This document shows, in pieces, positions 36,229-44,861 of a stretch of 64,000 nucleotides of DNA (the first letter of the stretch is position 1; each line of letters opens with the position of its first letter). The DNA comes from Helicobacter heilmannii (lineage in GTDB: Bacteria > Campylobacterota > Campylobacteria > Campylobacterales > Helicobacteraceae), in assembly GCF_001283065.1 (NCBI RefSeq), contig NZ_CDMK01000001.1, forward strand, positions 682,247 through 746,246. Direction: 5' to 3'. The position numbers were made by a program, and so were the translations under genes. The notes below the pieces were generated by a model, which was given only the letters and a program-made list of their open reading frames with translations, had not been told where the DNA came from and did not search any database.

Positions 36229-37215
36229 ATGTTAGGGAGCAAGGTTTTTAAGACGGTGTTGTTGTTTGGGGCGTGGGGCTTTTGTTGTGCCGATAGCTTA
36301 GCACACAACTACATCACCAATCAAGCTTTGGAACTTAGAGAAACTGACAAGGCGCAAAAATACCTAGAAAGACAAAGCCAAAGTGCTGCTCTTTTGCCCA
36401 TTGTGGACTCTGCGATCTATTTACAACTGGGTAATTTAGATCTGCAAGACGACCCCCCTAGCACCAAGCAAGCCCAAATTCACTATAAGAAGGCGTGCAA
36501 TATGGGGAGCTCTAAGGGCTGTATCGCTTATGCTTTGCTCTTTGATGGGGAGTATAGAGGAGTACCTAGCGACTTTAACAAGAGCAAAGAATACCTAGAG
36601 AGGGCGGGCAAAATGGGCGATCCTTTGGCTTACATGGCAATGGGGTTGCTTTACGACAATGGACTCGGGATAAAAATAGATCATTTTCAAGCCCGCCACT
36701 ACTACAGCAAGGTGGCCATGATGGAGCATAAGCCCATCAAAGACTTGCTCAAAGGCATTGCCAACGCCTATAACCAAGTGGGGCAGGACGCTTATTTTAA
36801 GAAAAAAGACTACCACACAGCCAAAAAGTATTTTGAAAGGGCGAGCCAAATGGGCAGTGCGCCCGCGTGTGCCAACCTAGCCTTGATGTATTTTCAGGGC
36901 GATGGAGTGAAAAAAGACCCCTTTCAGGGTAAGCTATACGCTAAAAAAGCCATCGGGCTTGGCGACCCTAAAGCCCTTTGGATGCTAGGCACCATGTATT
37001 TAAACGGCAATGGGGTGAAGCAAGATTTGAAGAGTGCCCAAAATTACTTTGAAAAAGCGGGAGCTAAGGGCTTTGCTAAAGGGTATTATGCTTTGGGGGT
37101 CATGTATTTGAATGGCAATGGAGTGAAAAAAGACACTACAAAGGCGAAAGAATACTTTGAGAAGTCCGCCCAAATGGGCGACAAGGAGGCCAAAGAGGTC
37201 TTAGAGGGGCTATAA
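36229..37215 (+). CDS. Sel1-repeat (Hcp-like) secreted protein
   Basis: A 328-residue protein with an N-terminal signal peptide (MLGSKVFKTVLLFGAWGFCCADS) and about six to seven Sel1/TPR-like repeats of 36 residues (for example YFEKAGAKGFAKGYYALGVMYLNGNGVKKD). Helicobacter cysteine-rich proteins (Hcp) share this repeat but usually have paired cysteines in each repeat; only a few remain here (ACNMGSSKGCIA, APACAN). AAAGGAG supports the ATG at 36229 rather than the GTG at 36181. Hcp-like proteins are immunogenic and sometimes bind penicillin; the role here is unknown. Its stop is directly adjacent to the convergent permease stop. Confidence 0.85.
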   Translation: MLGSKVFKTVLLFGAWGFCCADSLAHNYITNQALELRETDKAQKYLERQSQSAALLPIVDSAIYLQLGNLDLQDDPPSTKQAQIHYKKACNMGSSKGCIAYALLFDGEYRGVPSDFNKSKEYLERAGKMGDPLAYMAMGLLYDNGLGIKIDHFQARHYYSKVAMMEHKPIKDLLKGIANAYNQVGQDAYFKKKDYHTAKKYFERASQMGSAPACANLALMYFQGDGVKKDPFQGKLYAKKAIGLGDPKALWMLGTMYLNGNGVKQDLKSAQNYFEKAGAKGFAKGYYALGVMYLNGNGVKKDTTKAKEYFEKSAQMGDKEAKEVLEGL

Positions 37216-38529
37216 TTAGCCGTGCATGTCAATCACAAACTGCATCACGAACAACGCCCCGAAGAGGTAGAGCAGGGGATGGACTTGCTTGAACTTACCC
37301 TGAGCGATTTTAATGAGCGGATAAACAATGAGCCCAATGCCCACGCCATTGGTGATGCTAAAAGAAATGGGGATCCAAAAAAACACAAAAAAGGCGGGCA
37401 GAGCTTCTTCCAAATCGCTCCAATCGATCTCGCCCAAATGGCTCATCATCATAAAGCCCACAATGATGAGAGCCGGGGAGGTGATGGCGGGCACGCTAGC
37501 TAGAGCTTTAGCTAGGGGGGCTAAAAAGATCAAAGCAGCAAAGAGCAGGGCGATGATCACGCAAGTAAAGCCTGTGCGCCCACCCACGCTCACCCCCGCC
37601 CCCGATTCGATGTAGGTAGAAGTGGGCGAAGTACCCGCCAAAGCCCCCACTGCGCTAGCGATCGCATCTGCAGAGAGTGCGCTTTTGGCGTTTAAAAAGC
37701 GATCACCCTGCATTAAATTAGCCTGTTGTGCCACACCGATCATGGTCGCCGTGGTGTCAAAGAGCATGACTAAAAAGAAGGTGAAGATCACTGCCCCAAG
37801 GTCTGGTTTGAGCGCGCTCAAGAGATCCAGTTTAAAAAAGGTGCTATCGATGTGTTTAGGCAATTCAAACAAATGCTCGGGCAGTTTCAAATGCCCTAAA
37901 AGCAGGGCTAAAAGGGCGGTGATCAAAATGCCTAAGAAGATCGCCGCTTTGATGCGGTGTACCAATAAGATAATGGTAACAAACAGTCCGATTAAGGACA
38001 TGTAAGCGATGGGCTTAGAGAAGTTGCCCAGCGTGATGATGGTTGCGCTGGAGGGCTCTACTAGATGGGCGTTTTGCATGCCAATGAAGGCGATGAAAAG
38101 CCCGATACCTGAAGTGATGCCCGCTTTTAGGGAGGTTGGGATCGCCTTGATCAAAGCCTCTCTAAAGCCCGTCAAGGACAGGGCTAAGAAAATCAAAGAA
38201 GCCCAAAAGACGCTGCCTAGGGCGGTGTGCCACGAAATGCCCATGCCAAGCACGATCACAAAGGCAAAATAGGCGTGCATGCCCACACTCGGAGCGATGG
38301 CAATGGGATAATTTGCCACAACCCCCATGATCAAAGTGCCAACAATGGTGGCTAGCAGGGTCGCCACAAACACGCCGTCAAAATCCATGCCCGCTTTTTG
38401 CAACACGGCGGGATTGACAATGGCAATGTAAGAAATTGTTACGAAAGTGGTTAGGCCAGCTAGGGTCTCGATGCCTAGCGAAGTGTTGCGCTCTTTGAAG
38501 TGGAAAAACTTGGACAAAAACGCTAACAT
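37216..38529 (-). CDS. NCS2-family purine permease (AzgA/PbuG type)
   Basis: A 437-residue membrane protein with about 12-14 helices. The N-terminus (SLGIETLAGLTTFVTISYIAIVNPAVL), VANYPIAIAPSVGMHAYFAF and AGTSPTSTYIESGAGVSVGGRTG are diagnostic of the AzgA/PbuG hypoxanthine-guanine-adenine branch. Helicobacter cannot make purines de novo (known for H. pylori), so salvage transport is important. The leader contains a hairpin that would mask the Shine-Dalgarno sequence (separate entry). Confidence 0.9.
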   Translation of the reverse strand: MLAFLSKFFHFKERNTSLGIETLAGLTTFVTISYIAIVNPAVLQKAGMDFDGVFVATLLATIVGTLIMGVVANYPIAIAPSVGMHAYFAFVIVLGMGISWHTALGSVFWASLIFLALSLTGFREALIKAIPTSLKAGITSGIGLFIAFIGMQNAHLVEPSSATIITLGNFSKPIAYMSLIGLFVTIILLVHRIKAAIFLGILITALLALLLGHLKLPEHLFELPKHIDSTFFKLDLLSALKPDLGAVIFTFFLVMLFDTTATMIGVAQQANLMQGDRFLNAKSALSADAIASAVGALAGTSPTSTYIESGAGVSVGGRTGFTCVIIALLFAALIFLAPLAKALASVPAITSPALIIVGFMMMSHLGEIDWSDLEEALPAFFVFFWIPISFSITNGVGIGLIVYPLIKIAQGKFKQVHPLLYLFGALFVMQFVIDMHG

Positions 38530-38535
38530 ACTCGG

Positions 38536-38605
38536 GTTGCTCCTTATTTGTAGAATGGGTTAAAGTTAATCTAGGGTAAATGGAGCAACAATAAGGGGCA
38601 TTGTA
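38536..38605 (-). promoter_or_regulatory. Promoter and Shine-Dalgarno-masking leader of the purine permease
   Basis: On the minus strand TACAAT (38605-38600) gives an expected start near 38593. The leader then begins with GTTGCTCC (38589-38582) that pairs perfectly with GGAGCAAC (38543-38536), which contains the Shine-Dalgarno GGAG 10 bp before the ATG; 38 nt lie between the arms. This is a cis-regulatory layout (riboswitch or protein target) but I do not recognise a known aptamer; the classic purine riboswitch core is not seen. Inference from base pairing only. Confidence 0.5.
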
Positions 38606-38634
38606 TTGAAGCAAACTAAAATAGGGCTTAAATA

Positions 38635-39489
38635 GTGGTGTTAGAGGGCTTAGAGGGCTTAGAGCAAGGGCTTTTAGGCTTTTCTGGGGGGGGAGATAGC
38701 GTGGCGTTGTTTTATTTGCTCTTAGAGCGAGGAGTGCCCTTTGATTTAGCGATTGTAGATCATGGCCTAAGGGCGCAGGCAAGTTTAGAGGTCGCCTATG
38801 CCAAAGAGTTAGGGGCAAGGCATGGCAAAAAGGTACATATTAAAAGAGTGAGGCTACAAGGGGGCAATTTAGAGGCCAAGGGGCGCCAAGCACGCTACCT
38901 TTTCTTTGAGGGTTTGATTCAAGAATTTGGCTACACGCATTTGATTTTAGCCCACCATTTGAACGATAAATTAGAGTGGTTTTTGATGCAACTAGCTAAA
39001 GGGGCGAGTTTGCAAACTCTGCTGGGCTTTAGTGCTCTAGAGCCACGCGCGAATTATACTCTCGTGCGCCCCCTAATTTACACCCCCAAGGCCACCCTGC
39101 TAGAGTACCTACACGCCCATAAGCACCGCTACTTTGAAGACAGCACCAACAACGATTTACGCTTTAAACGCAACCTAATCCGCCACCATTTAGCCACCCC
39201 CTTCTTAGACTTGATGGGGGCTAGGGGGGTGGTGCGCAGTTTTCAAGCCCTAGAGTTAGAGAAACATAGCCTCTATCCATCTCTAAATTACCTGAAGCTT
39301 AAGGGTGTGTTTGTCTTTAAGACTGGGGGACAAAACCTCTACTATATAGGTGGCCTACTGAAGAAACTAGGCTATGTGCTTAGCAGAAAACAACGCCTAG
39401 AGTTGATGCAACAAGGCTTGAATGGCGGTTTGGGGGGGGGTTTGTGGTGGGGTGCGGGGGGGGGTTTGTGTATGTGGGGCGAGCTTTAG
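38635..39489 (+). CDS. tilS: tRNA(Ile)-lysidine synthetase TilS, truncated at a poly-G frameshift
   Basis: TilS converts C34 of tRNA-Ile(CAU) to lysidine so that AUA codons are read as Ile; it is normally essential. The PP-loop ATPase motif FSGGGDSVALFYLL (about 14-28), VDHGLRAQ, GRQARYLFFEGL and RFKRNLIRHHL are intact. As read, the frame runs through two G9 tracts into a GGL-rich tail and stops at 39489 (284 residues). One extra G would join it to an open frame ending at 39635 and give a 333-residue protein of normal length. Another G8 run (38686-38693) encodes part of the P-loop. The start is GTG. Confidence 0.85.
   Translation: MVLEGLEGLEQGLLGFSGGGDSVALFYLLLERGVPFDLAIVDHGLRAQASLEVAYAKELGARHGKKVHIKRVRLQGGNLEAKGRQARYLFFEGLIQEFGYTHLILAHHLNDKLEWFLMQLAKGASLQTLLGFSALEPRANYTLVRPLIYTPKATLLEYLHAHKHRYFEDSTNNDLRFKRNLIRHHLATPFLDLMGARGVVRSFQALELEKHSLYPSLNYLKLKGVFVFKTGGQNLYYIGGLLKKLGYVLSRKQRLELMQQGLNGGLGGGLWWGAGGGLCMWGEL
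39432..39464 (+). repeat. Two G9 tracts in tilS
   Basis: Nine Gs at 39432-39440 and nine at 39456-39464, separated by 15 bp (TTTGTGGTGGGGTGC). The length of either can set the reading frame of the tilS 3' end. Sequencing error in a homopolymer is an alternative explanation. Confidence 0.85.
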
Positions 39490-39635
39490 CCACTAAGATC
39501 CCTCTCTCTAAAGCCTATAAAAACGCTTGCCGCTCGCTTCTAATCCCCCCCCTTGTGCGTCCCCTTTTCTTTAGCCAAGAGTGGGCAAACACCCTAGCAA
39601 GCCTTAAAGACTTTCAGTACGCACAATTAAACTAG
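39441..39635 (+). pseudogene. tilS: Out-of-frame C-terminal part of tilS
   Basis: In the frame one base off from tilS the sequence continues open after the tracts: VYVGRALATKIPLSKAYKN, then ACRSLLIPPLVRPLFF to a stop at 39633-39635. This has the look of the TilS C-terminal domain (basic linker, proline-rich turn before the last helix) and is the size missing from the in-frame protein. The last 32 bp overlap ybeY, which is convergent. Confidence 0.65.
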
Positions 39636-40044
39636 GGGGCAGGTTAAAGGCCTTTATCACCTCCTGCTCTAAGGCTCTTTGCTCGCCGCTATCATTTTCG
39701 TGGTTGTAGCCCAGCAAATGCAAATAGCCGTGCAAAAATAACAGGGTGATTTCATCCAAAAGACTATGCCCTCTTTTTTGGGCTTCTTCTGTGGCAAGCT
39801 CTATATTCACCACCACACTGCCTAAAAAATCATTAAAGGGCATGGAAATGGGAAAGCTTAGAACATCTGTTGGTTTATTGAGTCCCCGATATAAATGATT
39901 TAACTCTTGGATGCGCTCAGGGGATACGAGTACCAACTCCACCCCCCCCGTCCTGCCTAAATGCGCCATGAGCGGTGTTAAATGTGTCCTTAAATCCCCT
40001 AGCCCGCTTTGCACCTCATCGATCAAATCGATTTGAAACTCCAT
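39604..40044 (-). CDS. ybeY: Endoribonuclease YbeY
   Basis: A 146-residue metal-dependent RNase for 16S rRNA maturation and ribosome quality control. The zinc-binding HxxxHxxxxxH motif is HGYLHLLGYNHE (about 105-116), and RGLNKPTDVLSFP precedes it. The 3' end overlaps the tilS C-terminal frame. Confidence 0.93.
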   Translation of the reverse strand: MEFQIDLIDEVQSGLGDLRTHLTPLMAHLGRTGGVELVLVSPERIQELNHLYRGLNKPTDVLSFPISMPFNDFLGSVVVNIELATEEAQKRGHSLLDEITLLFLHGYLHLLGYNHENDSGEQRALEQEVIKAFNLPPSLIVRTESL

Positions 40045-40093
40045 AGCACCCCTTTAAGAGAAAAGCACTATAATACCCACTTTTGGAGAAGCC

Positions 40094-41101
40094 ATGTTTA
40101 AACCCCTACACACCGCCCTTTTAGAGTGGTACGCCACCAGCGGGCGCATAGACCTACCAATCCGCCACCTAAAGGGGCCAAACGCCCCCTATGAAGTCTA
40201 TGTCAGCGAAATCATGTCCCAACAAACCCAAATCGGCGTGGTGCTCGAGAAATTCTACCCCCCTTTTTTACAAGCTCTGCCTACGCTAAGAGCCTTAGCA
40301 GAGGCTAAATTAGAACAAGTTTTATTGCTATGGCAGGGGTTAGGCTACTACGCAAGGGCAAAGAATTTACACAAGAGCGCGCAGATTTGCTGTGAATTGC
40401 ACGGGGGGGAGCTGCCTAATGACCACCAAGCCCTATTAGCCCTGCCGGGTGTGGGCGCATACAGCGCGAGCGCGATTTTATGCTTTGGTTTTAAACAGGC
40501 GGTTGGGGTGGTGGATGCTAATGTTGCCCGGGTGCTTTTGCGCCTCTTTGCGCTTGAGCCTAAAAGCCCCAATCTTGCTAAACTCTTACAAGAAAAAGCC
40601 CTAGAGTTTTTAAACCAAGACAACCCCTTTGATCACAACCAAGCCTTGATCGACTTAGGCGCGCTGGTTTGCACCCCCGCTAATCCCGCCTGCCTACTAT
40701 GCCCCCTGCAACAAGCCTGCAAGGGCAAGCAGGATTTAGCGCGCTTTAGCGTGGCAAAAAAGCCCCCAAGTACCCCTATCACTAAACATTACGGCGTGTG
40801 CATTCAAGAGGGGTTTTTATACTTGACCTACGCTAAAAAGGGGCTGTATGCAAACTTGCACCAATTCCCCCTACTCAAGGAACAAGGAGCCACCTACCTA
40901 CCCCTACTAGCCCAAGTGCGCCACAGCTACACCAAGTACCGCCTAAGTGCCAAAATCCACCAAGCCCTTTTGGAGGATTTAGACCCCACCGACCTTGTTA
41001 AAATCCCCCTACAAGACCTCAAACACACCCCAAAAAGCGCGCTGAGCCTTAAAATCATGCGGGCATTGGGTTTAACTCTTGATCACCAAAATACCCTGTA
41101 A
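40094..41101 (+). CDS. mutY: A/G-specific adenine glycosylase MutY
   Basis: MutY removes adenine mispaired with 8-oxoguanine, part of the oxidative-damage defence. The 335-residue protein has catalytic Glu39 (SEIMSQQTQIG), the helix-hairpin-helix LPGVGAYSASAIL (117-129), catalytic Asp141 (VVDANV) and the iron-sulfur cysteines 193, 200, 203 and 209. A NUDIX-like C-terminal domain follows. TATAAT (about 40069-40074) and GGAG lie upstream. Confidence 0.95.
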   Translation: MFKPLHTALLEWYATSGRIDLPIRHLKGPNAPYEVYVSEIMSQQTQIGVVLEKFYPPFLQALPTLRALAEAKLEQVLLLWQGLGYYARAKNLHKSAQICCELHGGELPNDHQALLALPGVGAYSASAILCFGFKQAVGVVDANVARVLLRLFALEPKSPNLAKLLQEKALEFLNQDNPFDHNQALIDLGALVCTPANPACLLCPLQQACKGKQDLARFSVAKKPPSTPITKHYGVCIQEGFLYLTYAKKGLYANLHQFPLLKEQGATYLPLLAQVRHSYTKYRLSAKIHQALLEDLDPTDLVKIPLQDLKHTPKSALSLKIMRALGLTLDHQNTL

Positions 41102-41196
41102 AATGTGTTGGATATTTTGGAGTACACAAAGGTATAGAGGCGGTTAGTGCCACAAAGAGTTGCACCCTGCGAGTTGCGCCCTGCAAGCGAAGATAA

Positions 41197-41403
41197 TTAC
41201 AAAAAAACACCGACAACCCCCGCAACATTGACAAACTCTGTGTCTGCATAAAAGAAACTGTGCTGAGCAGCCACATTAAACCCAGCGATCGAGCGGTAAG
41301 TGGTGAAGCTAGAACTTGTGTGGGCGATGGCACTGTAAATATTTTTGCGGTTCAAAAGCAGCTGATCCACATTTATCTTAATATCCCTTTTAAAATGGAT
41401 TTG
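41197..41403 (-). pseudogene. Possible gene remnant (membrane-protein C-terminus-like)
   Basis: A 68-codon open stretch with no good start lies 95 bp after mutY in a region otherwise without genes. It reads QIHFKRDIKINVDQLLLNRK and later YRSIAGFNVAAQHSFFYADT, ending VNVAGVVGVFL. Alternating polar/aromatic residues and the hydrophobic end recall the last strands of an outer-membrane protein, but I cannot name the family. The rest of 41102-41506 shows nothing else. Confidence 0.3.
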
Positions 41404-41506
41404 TTAGCCTCGCGGTCCCTGGGTTGTGTGCTCGGGTATTTTGGTTAAAGGAGTGTTTTTGAGTTGTGGTTTTAGACAAATTTTATACACAAGAGAGGAG
41501 CGTTGT

Positions 41507-41818
41507 ATGGCTTATCATTTAATCTTACGACAACTGAATGATATGAGCAATATGAATAATATGAAATGCTGTTTCTCTAGCTCGTTTAAGCGCGCACTCA
41601 AAAAACTAGATGATCACGATTTATTGAAACTACTACAAACAATCCATACCCTCATAGCAGAAGAAACCCTCCCTGTGAGGTATGCTAACCATAAAGTTAA
41701 AGGTAACTTAAAATATTAGGATTGCCATATCAAACCCGATCTCATTTTGATTTACCGCTATCAAGATACTTTTTTGGAGCTGGTACGCATTGGCAAACAT
41801 AATAAAGTATTTGGATAA
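41507..41818 (+). pseudogene. YafQ/RelE-type toxin pseudogene with an in-frame stop
   Basis: With a strong ribosome site (GAGGAG, 41495-41500) and a TATACA box, the frame reads FSSSFKRALKKLDDHDLLKL, then YANHKVKGNLKY, a TAG at 41717-41719, then in the same frame DCHIKPDLILIYRYQDTFLE and VRIGKHNKVFG to TAA at 41818. The second half is the YafQ/HP0894-type mRNA-interferase core (HxxxG...CHIKPDLxLIY...GxH). One nonsense change therefore splits a toxin of normal length. No antitoxin gene is recognisable upstream, so the locus is probably dead. Confidence 0.75.
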
Positions 41819-42608
41819 TTCCCCTATAAACAACTAGACATTTGCGGTGCACCCACCTTGGTTTTAGAACTAAGGTTGTATCTCTTTAAGAAATGCCCGT
41901 ATGGCAAATCCTAGGTCCTTTATCTCAAAACCCCACACATCCAGGCGCAACAGACGGCTACACCAGCTAAGTCAAACTTCTTAAAACGATCACCATTCTA
42001 CTAAAGTGGTAAGCCTATGGCTTAGATGTTAATTTTTAAGCTGTTTTCACAGATGTTTTAGCGCGATGCAGGCGCATTGGGAATGACTAACACTCATCTA
42101 AAGACAATTCTATGGTTGTTCGGCTCTTTGGTTGAAAATCCAAGTCGATGATTTTGTGGGGAATTCTAAAGTGAGCGCAATGATTTTTGGCTTGCTCTGT
42201 TGGCTGGACTGATTTAAGGTTTATGCATCATTTTGCATCGTCTAAGCTATAAGTCAATAGACTTGTAAAAATCAAATTTGTCTATAAAATACTCTGTGAT
42301 GTTTTTAAAGAGGCTTTGTTATTTTTGTGCCTTAATATTCTAACCATCATTACATTAAGCAAAGGCATATAAATTTCGATAGATTTGCGAAGAATATTTC
42401 TCCACTTTACCCTTGCGATCTCATAAGATTCAAGTTTCTCAAAAATGGATAAAGTGGTATCCCAATAGGCTTGTGAACAAGAAAATATTGAACCATTTTT
42501 GCCAAAAATCTATAAAGTGTTGACGGAGTTTATATGGTGAATTCAAATAGAAAATGACTACACTTGGTGCCATGGTTTTGACCCCTTGAAAATCCCTAAA
42601 ATCCCAAA
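41819..42608. other. Degenerate intergenic region
   Basis: 790 bp of AT-rich sequence without a complete gene. On the minus strand 42509-42282 is open for 75 codons and looks protein-like (for example FEKLESYEIARVKWRNILRK followed by SIEIYMPLLNVMMVRIL) but has no start codon near its beginning; it may be a remnant of a lost gene. I see no insertion sequence ends. Confidence 0.35.
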
Positions 42609-42646
42609 CCAACTTCTGCTATAATCCCGCTTATGCAAAACTTCAA
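42609..42646 (+). repeat. 38-bp direct repeat, left copy (carB promoter and start)
   Basis: Identical over 38 bp to 44862-44899. It contains the carB -10 box (TATAAT, 42620-42625), the ATG (42633) and the first five carB codons. After the repeat the sequence diverges and the ATG opens only a 25-codon frame. It is the left boundary of the restriction-modification insertion. Confidence 0.95.
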
Positions 42647-42749
42647 ATGTAAGAGGGTAGCAAGAAGCCTTCAAGTTAAAGCAAAAGATCAGGGTAAAAG
42701 GGCGGGGTGATTGGCTAAGGGGTGTTAGAGGAGGACTTAATAAAAGCCC

Positions 42750-43685
42750 ATGCGTGTTGGTAACATAAACTACAAAATTTTAGATGTCCTAGAAAACATC
42801 ACCCTTGCAGATAGTTTTATTAAAGGAGGCAATAAAATAGGTAGCGGACATGGTGAAGCAAAACTATATGTCGGGCAAACCGCAGACAAGCGCACCCTCG
42901 CGTTTTTTGATTTACAAGACAACCCAAACAAAATAATACCTTGCTTCATCCTCAAAAAAGATTTGCTCCAGTATCTGCAGGACACTACCCAAGAGTATCA
43001 AAACCCTACACAAGCCTACAAAAACAAGGCCTCCATGCCGACTCTGTGGCAAAGTAGAGTGGCACAAATAAATTCTTTACAAGATGTCTTGCACTTTAAT
43101 TTGAGATACTTGCACGCATTGCGACCCCCTAGAGTTTATTTAAACACCACCGCAACCAAAGATGAAAACTACTCTTTGTTAAGAGAAGTCGCCCTACCCA
43201 ATTTAAGCTATTTATCATGCCTAAAACTCAAAAATACAGCCAACGGCGCGGTTGTGTTTTATTTTAAAATTTTTGCCAATTTAGACTTCTTGCAACAAGA
43301 GCTAACAACCTTACAAGAAACACGGAGCGGACAAGCCGCTTACAGAAGGGCTTTATTGCAAGAATGCCCCTTTTGTCCCATCACAATGCTCAATTACGAT
43401 CGCCTGTTAATCGCCAGCCACATTAAGCCCTTTGCCCATTGCCAGCCCCATGAACAATACGATCCTAAAAACGGGCTCATGCTCACGCCCACCATCGATA
43501 AACTTTTTGACAAGGGTTTTATCAGCTTTAAAGATAATAAAGAGATTTTATTAAGCCCTTGGCTTTCTACCCACACTTTTAGTTGCCTACATCTAAAGGC
43601 GGGTAAGAAATACCCTAGCCTTCCCTTTGATGCGCAAAGATTAGTCTATTTGCGCTACCACAGAGAGCGCATTTTCAAGGCTTGA
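42750..43685 (+). CDS. HNH-family restriction endonuclease (type II, putative)
   Basis: A 311-residue protein whose C-terminal part is an HNH nuclease: Cys206 and Cys209 (ECPFCP), His224 (IASHIKPF), Asp238/Asn241 (YDPKNGLMLTPTIDKLFDKG). This layout is typical of HNH restriction enzymes. The N-terminal 200 residues are unrecognised and probably bind DNA. It is convergent with the cytosine methylase, with a 31-bp overlap of the 3' ends, as expected for a matched pair. The nearest promoter is the duplicated carB promoter 125 bp upstream. Confidence 0.82.
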   Translation: MRVGNINYKILDVLENITLADSFIKGGNKIGSGHGEAKLYVGQTADKRTLAFFDLQDNPNKIIPCFILKKDLLQYLQDTTQEYQNPTQAYKNKASMPTLWQSRVAQINSLQDVLHFNLRYLHALRPPRVYLNTTATKDENYSLLREVALPNLSYLSCLKLKNTANGAVVFYFKIFANLDFLQQELTTLQETRSGQAAYRRALLQECPFCPITMLNYDRLLIASHIKPFAHCQPHEQYDPKNGLMLTPTIDKLFDKGFISFKDNKEILLSPWLSTHTFSCLHLKAGKKYPSLPFDAQRLVYLRYHRERIFKA

Positions 43686-44785
43686 AGGATTTCTTTTAAA
43701 AGGGCAGATAGCACATTGACCACAATCGAATTGCCCGCTTGTTTGTACATTTGTGTATCGCTCACCACGATTTTAAAACCATCATCAAAGCCCATCAATC
43801 TTAAACACTCTCTAGGCGTGAGTTTTCTAAGCCGCCCCGTATGCGTTACATAGTTGTCTACCCCTGCTCTGTGCATTTTATGCATGGTGGTTAAAAGCGG
43901 TCTTGCAATGTTAAGGTCGGTTTTTGTACTGGTCTTAAAGTTTTTTGTCCCCCCAGCTAAAACATAATCTCGCACTTTGTCGCTTAGATAGTATTTTTCC
44001 TCCACATCCCGCACATCAAATAAAAACTCACTAGGCTCTAGGCTATCCTCAAAAACAAAATCTCCATGCCAGTTGTATTGCTGGTTGGCCTTTTGGCAAA
44101 GGGCGATTGCGCCATTGATTTGGGTGTATTTCTTTAGTCTGTTCTTGGAGCTGGTAACAAATTTAACCCCCTTTTCTTTAAGGTAGTATTTACTCTGCGT
44201 ATAATCCTCTAAAAAATCTTGCATCGTGGTTTGCAACTCTAGGGTTTTAGGGAAGCTAAAGGGCACTTGCTCTTTAAAGCCCACCACAAAAATCCTTTCT
44301 CTGTTTTGTGGGATTCCGTAATCTTTAGCGTTTAAAATCTGTGTGTAAATGGTGTAGCCCAACTCTTTAAAACTCTCTTGAATGATCTGCCAAGTGCGCC
44401 CCTTGTCGTGGTTGGTTAGCCCCTTGACATTTTCATAAATAAACGCTTTAGGTTGGCACTCGCTAATGACCCGTGCAAACTCGTAAAACAAAGTCCCCCT
44501 AGTGTCTCCAAACCCCCTTCTTTTGCCCACCATTGAAAAGCTTTGACAAGGGCTACCCCCCACTAAAATGTCAATCTTGTTCTTAAACTCTAGGGCACAA
44601 AAGCGCATAATGTCGTCATGCCATCTTGTTTCATCCATGGCGTAATTGGCAAAGTAACTTTGTTTGACAAAGCGATCTATGTCCCCCGCAAAGGCGATTT
44701 CATGCGGCACTCTCAACTTTTTAAGGGCGTACTCAAAGGCCCCGATTCCACTAAAAGTACTCCCCACTATAATTTTTCGACCCAT
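43655..44785 (-). CDS. DNA (cytosine-5) methyltransferase
   Basis: A 376-residue enzyme with the ordered C5-methylase motifs: I (FSGIGAFEYALKKL, 11-24), IV with catalytic Cys80 (GGSPCQSFSMVGKRRGF), VI (ENVKGL, 118-123), VIII (QNRERIFVVGF, 160-170), a target-recognition region about 180-320, IX (LRKLTPRECLRLMGF) and X (YKQAGNSIVVNVLSALL). It protects the host from the neighbouring HNH nuclease. The recognition sequence cannot be predicted here. It is divergent from carB. Confidence 0.95.
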   Translation of the reverse strand: MGRKIIVGSTFSGIGAFEYALKKLRVPHEIAFAGDIDRFVKQSYFANYAMDETRWHDDIMRFCALEFKNKIDILVGGSPCQSFSMVGKRRGFGDTRGTLFYEFARVISECQPKAFIYENVKGLTNHDKGRTWQIIQESFKELGYTIYTQILNAKDYGIPQNRERIFVVGFKEQVPFSFPKTLELQTTMQDFLEDYTQSKYYLKEKGVKFVTSSKNRLKKYTQINGAIALCQKANQQYNWHGDFVFEDSLEPSEFLFDVRDVEEKYYLSDKVRDYVLAGGTKNFKTSTKTDLNIARPLLTTMHKMHRAGVDNYVTHTGRLRKLTPRECLRLMGFDDGFKIVVSDTQMYKQAGNSIVVNVLSALLKEILQALKMRSLW

Positions 44786-44861
44786 TCTCTACCTTGAAGC
44801 CCTAAGTTTACCCAACATAGCCCTTATTCTAGCCAAAACACATTAAGACCAACAGAGCCCC

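Noticed and set aside
38536..38605. Standard purine or preQ1 riboswitch upstream of the permease
   Set aside because: The conserved aptamer bases of these classes are not seen; only the sequestering hairpin can be supported.
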